From contig JAFVZE010000368.1 of the NCBI GenBank assembly GCA_017508315.1, positions 1 through 8,676 on the forward strand: DNA of 8,676 nucleotides. The letters are read 5' to 3'. Shown piece by piece: positions 5,746 through 8,676 of this stretch (the first letter of the stretch is position 1; each line of letters starts with the position of its first letter). The translations under genes and the position numbers were made by a program. Below the pieces are notes generated by a model. It had not been told where the DNA came from, did not search any database, and saw only the letters and a list, made by a program, of their open reading frames with translations. Origin of the DNA: Kiritimatiellia bacterium (GTDB lineage Bacteria > Verrucomicrobiota > Kiritimatiellia > RFP12 > UBA1067).

Positions 5746-6431
5746 AGGATCTGCGCGTCGGCTACGGCGGTCGCGAAGTCGTCCACGGCGTCTCTTTCGA
5801 CGTGAAACCGGGGGAGGTCTTCGGTGTTGTCGGAGAGTCCGGCAGCGGCAAATCCACGCTGGCGCGGACTCTCGCGGGGCTGGAGAAACCGAGCGGCGGG
5901 GAGTTTGCGGTGCACGCGCGTTCGGTGCAGATGATTTTTCAGGATGCCGTAGGCAGCCTCAATCCGAGGATGCGCATCCGCACGGCGCTGGAAGAGGCGC
6001 TTTATTTCGGCGGTCCTCCGGCGGCGGACGCGCTGTTCCCCGATACCGGTTCGCTGCTGGAGGCGGTAGGGCTTTCCGAAGCGGTGCTCGAACAGTATCC
6101 GCGCGAACTGTCCGGCGGTCAATGTCAGCGCGCGAGCATCGCCCGCGCGTTGGCCCGCCAGCCGCAGCTGCTCATCGCCGACGAGCCGGTAAGCGCGCTC
6201 GACGTTTCGGTGCAGGCGCGGATATTGAATCTGCTGCGCGAGCTCGGAAGCCGGTTTTCGCTTTCCATCCTGCTGGTCGCGCACGATCTGGCGGTGGTCA
6301 GGAACATCTGCGACCGGGTCGCGGTCATGGAGAAGGGCGTGTTCGTCGAATGCGGCGGGGCCGACGAGGTTTTTTCGAATCCGAAAAGCGATTACACCCG
6401 CAGGCTGCTCGCCGCGGTACCGAGGATATGA
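5724..6431 (+). CDS. ABC transporter ATP-binding protein, oligopeptide/dipeptide (Opp/Dpp) type
   Basis: A cytoplasmic ATPase subunit that would power an import permease. The 235 residues hold a complete nucleotide-binding domain: Walker A GESGSGKST (37-45), Q-loop Gln73 in IFQDAVGSLNPRM (cf. FQDPxxSLNPRM of OppF/DppF), signature LSGGQCQR (129-136), Walker B LLIADEP (149-155) with catalytic Glu154, D-loop SALD, and H-loop His187. The C-terminus ...DYTRRLLAAVP is the usual Opp/Dpp ending, but the protein stops there and lacks the extra C-terminal region of full-length OppD/OppF (usually over 300 residues). It may be one half of a two-ATPase importer. No permease or binding protein is in the window. 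The start overlaps argH by 22 bases, with GAGG at 5716-5719 as a weak ribosome site. Nickel or other Opp-class substrates are possible. Confidence 0.88.
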   Translation: MQSLVEVKDLRVGYGGREVVHGVSFDVKPGEVFGVVGESGSGKSTLARTLAGLEKPSGGEFAVHARSVQMIFQDAVGSLNPRMRIRTALEEALYFGGPPAADALFPDTGSLLEAVGLSEAVLEQYPRELSGGQCQRASIARALARQPQLLIADEPVSALDVSVQARILNLLRELGSRFSLSILLVAHDLAVVRNICDRVAVMEKGVFVECGGADEVFSNPKSDYTRRLLAAVPRI

Positions 6432-6435
6432 GAAT

Positions 6436-7227
6436 ATGAAAGACGTCAGGGAACAATGGTACGATCCGGAACGGAAGGTGGCGTTCACTTTCGCCGATGT
6501 GACGCTCGCCGCGCAGGAACTTGCCCGCGCCCATCTCTGCGGTCCGGCAAGCGCGCATTATCTCGCTGAAGCTTTGGCGGCGGCGGCGCTGCTCGGCGCG
6601 GAGACTTCTGCCGACGACGAGGTCGTCTCCGTTCAGATGAAATGCTCCGGACCTCTCGGCGGCGTCAACGTGGAGTGCACCGGCAAGGGGACGCTTCGCG
6701 GCTACACCGAAAGGAAGATACTCGACGGTTTCGACGGCATGGGGGCGCCTGACGACTCAAAGGTGGTCGGCGAGCGGCGTTTCCAGGTGGTGCGCAGCGT
6801 TCCCGGGCGGGTGCTTTCGCAGGGAATCGCAGCTTCGCTCGATGAATATCTTTCGGTTTCGCTACAAAGACGCGCCAGAATTTTTCTTTCGGCCTCGGTG
6901 AGCGACGAGGTGGAGGTCCTGCAGGCGCGCGGGCTTCTGGTGGAGGCGTTGCCGGATTCCGGGTGTTTTGTCGACATGCTCGAGGTCGGCTCCATTTCGG
7001 CTTCGCCGCGCAACGTGCTCTCGAAGCTCGGTTTCGGCAACGCCGGACTCAAGAAGTCCGAGCCGATGAAATTCGCCTGCCGCTGTTCTCCGGAACGTGC
7101 CGCGGCGATGCTCGGGGCGATGAGCGTGGACGAGATCGCCTCCTTGCCGGACAAGATCGACATAACCTGCCACATGTGCGGAAAAACCTATACGCTCGCC
7201 GTCCGTCCGGAAGGGAAAAAGGCTTGA
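6436..7227 (+). CDS. hslO: Hsp33 redox-regulated chaperone
   Basis: Hsp33 is a cytoplasmic holdase switched on when oxidation releases zinc from its C-terminal Cys centre. The 263 residues are slightly shorter than the common 290. The N-terminal domain shows the family fold region with SGPLGGVNVECTGKGTLRGY (71-90) and SVPGRVLSQGIAASLDEYLSVS (121-142). The C-terminal zinc motif is complete: FACRCS with Cys215 and Cys217, then ITCHMCGKTY with Cys245 and Cys248, a CxC plus CxxC pattern with 27 residues between. The start ATG lies four bases after the ABC gene stop, and GAGGA (6422-6426) is nine bases upstream. Its place in an operon with cell-wall and peptide-uptake genes gives no specific partner. 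The assignment is firm from the paired Cys motifs and the surrounding pattern. Confidence 0.92.
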   Translation: MKDVREQWYDPERKVAFTFADVTLAAQELARAHLCGPASAHYLAEALAAAALLGAETSADDEVVSVQMKCSGPLGGVNVECTGKGTLRGYTERKILDGFDGMGAPDDSKVVGERRFQVVRSVPGRVLSQGIAASLDEYLSVSLQRRARIFLSASVSDEVEVLQARGLLVEALPDSGCFVDMLEVGSISASPRNVLSKLGFGNAGLKKSEPMKFACRCSPERAAAMLGAMSVDEIASLPDKIDITCHMCGKTYTLAVRPEGKKA

Positions 7228-7228
7228 A

Positions 7229-8386
7229 ATGAAACGGCGCGTGACGGTCGAGATCGATCTTGCGGCTCTGGTGCGCAACTACCGCCGGATTGCCGCACAT
7301 GTGAAACCGGCGAAAGTGCTGTGCGTATTGAAGGCGAACGCCTACGGGCTTGGGGTCGCCGAATACGCCAAAGCGCTTGCCGGTGTCGGATGCCGCGCTT
7401 TCGGAGTCGCGGAGGCGCGCGAGGCGCTGGAGTTGGTGCGGATTTTCCGCAGGGAGAGGAATCCGCCGTCCGTGCAGATGCTCTCAAGCGTGCTTCCGGA
7501 CGAAATCGCCCCGATGGTCAGGGCCGGAGTCGTGCTGCCGGTAACCGATCTCGCCGCCGCGAAACTCATAAGCGCCGCCGCGTCGAAGGCGAAGCGTGTG
7601 GCGAAGGTTCATCTGAAGATCGATACCGGCATGGGTCGGCTCGGTATTCCCGCGGCCGACGCTTTGCCGGTGATAGAAGAGGTTCTCCGGCTGCGGGGTC
7701 TCGACTGCGAAGGTATTTTCTCTCACTGTCCGGTGGCCTACGACCCGGACGATGCGTTCACTTCTCGGCAGATTGGCGCTTTCGGGAATCTGGTGGAATC
7801 CGCCCGGCGGAAGGGGGCGAAGTTCCGCAAGGTACACGTTGCCGCGAGCGATGCGATCAACAATTTTCCCGAAGCCGCCAGACCCCCGTTCAATTGGGTA
7901 CGCACCGGCATCAACCTGCACGGAAGTTTCGACCCCAACGGCCGGCGCGAACTCAAGGTGGAGCCGGTTCTCACCTTGAAAACGAAGGTTGCGCAGGTCC
8001 GTGAACTCCCGGCCGGCAGCACGCTCGGCTACGGTCGCACCTGTCGGTTGAAGGCTCCGGCGGTCATCGCAACCGTCTGCGCCGGCTACGCCGACGGTCT
8101 GCCGATGGCGCTTTCAAACCGCGGCGAAGTTTTTGTCGGCGGCAGGCGTTGCCGCATCGTCGGGCGCATCTCCATGGATTACACCACGGTGGATGTGACC
8201 GGTGTTCCAGGCGTGAAGGCGGGCGACGAGGTGATCTGTTTCGGCAGGTGCGGCGACGATTCCATCTCTCCTGACGATTGGGCGCGGCTTAAAGGCACTC
8301 ACGCCTACGACATCATCTGTTCGCTCGGCAGTCGGGTCGAGCGGCGCGTCAAAAACGGCGGAAAAAGACCGGTTAAAAAAAGTTAA
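7229..8386 (+). CDS. alr: Alanine racemase
   Basis: A PLP enzyme interconverting L- and D-alanine, supplying D-Ala for the peptidoglycan peptide and so for the substrate of MraY at the head of this operon. Length 385, normal for Alr (about 360-390). Lys35 in VLKANAYGLG is the PLP Schiff-base lysine; the usual motif ends GHG, here GLG. Tyr39 is the phosphate-contacting Tyr. HLKIDTGMGRLG (128-139) contains Lys130 at the position often carbamylated. FSHCPVA (164-170) holds the conserved His166. VRTGINLHG (224-232) carries Arg225. GYADG (286-290) has the second catalytic base Tyr287, and RISMDYTTVDV (313-323) is the substrate Met-Asp loop. The start ATG follows the hslO stop by one base, with AAAAAGG (7216-7222) six bases upstream. 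It is the last operon gene; no clear terminator follows before the tRNA promoter. Confidence 0.95.
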   Translation: MKRRVTVEIDLAALVRNYRRIAAHVKPAKVLCVLKANAYGLGVAEYAKALAGVGCRAFGVAEAREALELVRIFRRERNPPSVQMLSSVLPDEIAPMVRAGVVLPVTDLAAAKLISAAASKAKRVAKVHLKIDTGMGRLGIPAADALPVIEEVLRLRGLDCEGIFSHCPVAYDPDDAFTSRQIGAFGNLVESARRKGAKFRKVHVAASDAINNFPEAARPPFNWVRTGINLHGSFDPNGRRELKVEPVLTLKTKVAQVRELPAGSTLGYGRTCRLKAPAVIATVCAGYADGLPMALSNRGEVFVGGRRCRIVGRISMDYTTVDVTGVPGVKAGDEVICFGRCGDDSISPDDWARLKGTHAYDIICSLGSRVERRVKNGGKRPVKKS

Positions 8387-8395
8387 TTTTCCCCC

Positions 8396-8425
8396 TTGCG
8401 CACCACGCGGTTTTTGTGATATACT
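8396..8425 (+). promoter_or_regulatory. Promoter of the tRNA-Gly/Lys/Phe cluster
   Basis: -35 TTGCGC (8396-8401), 18-base spacer, -10 TATACT (8420-8425), preceded by TG plus one base (8417-8419), again an extended -10. Transcription should begin near 8432, about 16 bases before tRNA-Gly. The -35 starts only ten bases after the alr stop, so the cluster has its own promoter and may also receive read-through from the operon. Confidence 0.6.
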
Positions 8426-8447
8426 ATGTCTCGTTTTCGGGTAACAG

Positions 8448-8523
8448 GCGAGCTTAACTCAGTTGGTAGAGTGCCACCTTGCCAAGGTGGTTGTCGAGGG
8501 TTCGAGTCCCTTAGCTCGCTCCA
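8448..8523 (+). tRNA. tRNA-Gly(GCC)
   Basis: 76 bases including encoded CCA (8521-8523). The acceptor GCGAGCT (8448-8454) pairs with AGCTCGC (8513-8519), and the discriminator is U. The anticodon stem CCACC/GGTGG encloses the loop TTGCCAA with anticodon GCC at 8481-8483. The T-arm GAGGGTTCGAGTCCCT is standard. First gene of the cluster. Confidence 0.97.
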
Positions 8524-8544
8524 ATTAAACCGAGACAGTGAAAT

Positions 8545-8620
8545 GGGAGCGTAGCTCAGCTGGTAGAGCAAGTGACTCTTAATCACTGGGTCCAGGGTTC
8601 GAATCCCTGCGCTCCTACCA
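8545..8620 (+). tRNA. tRNA-Lys(CUU)
   Basis: 76 bases including encoded CCA (8618-8620). The acceptor GGGAGCG (8545-8551) pairs with CGCTCCT (8610-8616), so the first pair is a G-U wobble; the discriminator is A. The anticodon stem AGTGA/TCACT encloses CTCTTAA with anticodon CTT at 8578-8580. It lies 21 bases after tRNA-Gly and is presumably co-transcribed. Confidence 0.95.
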
Positions 8621-8635
8621 TTTCCACCGATTTGA

Positions 8636-8676
<41 letters not shown>

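Noticed and set aside
8360..8392. GGAAAA...TTTTCC as a terminator after alr
   Set aside because: Only six weak pairs around a 21-base loop, and followed by C rather than T; it also runs into the tRNA promoter.
8383..8586. Minus-strand frame with ELRDSNPRQPPWQGGTLPTELS
   Set aside because: Antisense of tRNA-Gly and part of tRNA-Lys; a classic false gene.

Overview
The window looks like a chromosomal segment from a Gram-negative-type bacterium that makes peptidoglycan. From about position 760 rightwards it is GC-rich with strong G/C third-position bias; the first ~620 bases are clearly AT-richer. The style of several proteins (tandem SGNH hydrolase with a signal peptide, divergent MraY ending in an HDH motif, an ArgH whose motifs recall the Bacteroidetes type) would fit the Planctomycetes-Verrucomicrobia-Lentisphaerae-Kiritimatiellota group. 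That placement is an inference from memory of families, not a search result.

Layout. (1) 1-622, AT-rich: the first codons of a gene leaving the left edge on the minus strand, with a good promoter and two similar dyads around it; a small SdpI-family membrane protein (minus); and an array of seven 8-bp units (561-616). (2) 623-800: tRNA-Ser(UGA) on the minus strand and a divergent promoter region. (3) 801-2258: a secreted protein made of two complete SGNH/PAF-acetylhydrolase-like domains. (4) 2259-2400: an intergenic hairpin and a promoter. (5) 2401-8386: a tight six-gene plus-strand operon: mraY, an unknown exported protein, argH, an Opp/Dpp-type ABC ATPase, hslO (Hsp33) and alr. Junctions range from a 22-base overlap to a 4-base gap. 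(6) 8387-8676: a promoter and a tRNA cluster, Gly(GCC), Lys(CUU) and Phe(GAA), the last cut by the window edge.

How they work together. MraY (lipid I synthesis) and alanine racemase (D-Ala supply) bracket the operon and both serve peptidoglycan precursor synthesis. Between them sit arginine biosynthesis, a probable peptide-import ATPase and a redox chaperone; their link to the wall genes is unclear beyond co-transcription. One sequence-level theme recurs: all five promoters I can place carry an extended -10 (TGR-TATANT), and the -10 elements of the SGNH gene and mraY lie so close to the start codon that their mRNAs are predicted to be leaderless or nearly so. Operon-internal genes mostly show Shine-Dalgarno-like sequences instead. 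I see no CRISPR array, transposase, integrase or defence module. The most unusual items are the promoter/leaderless pattern, the octamer array, the paired dyads at the left edge and the unknown protein coupled to mraY.
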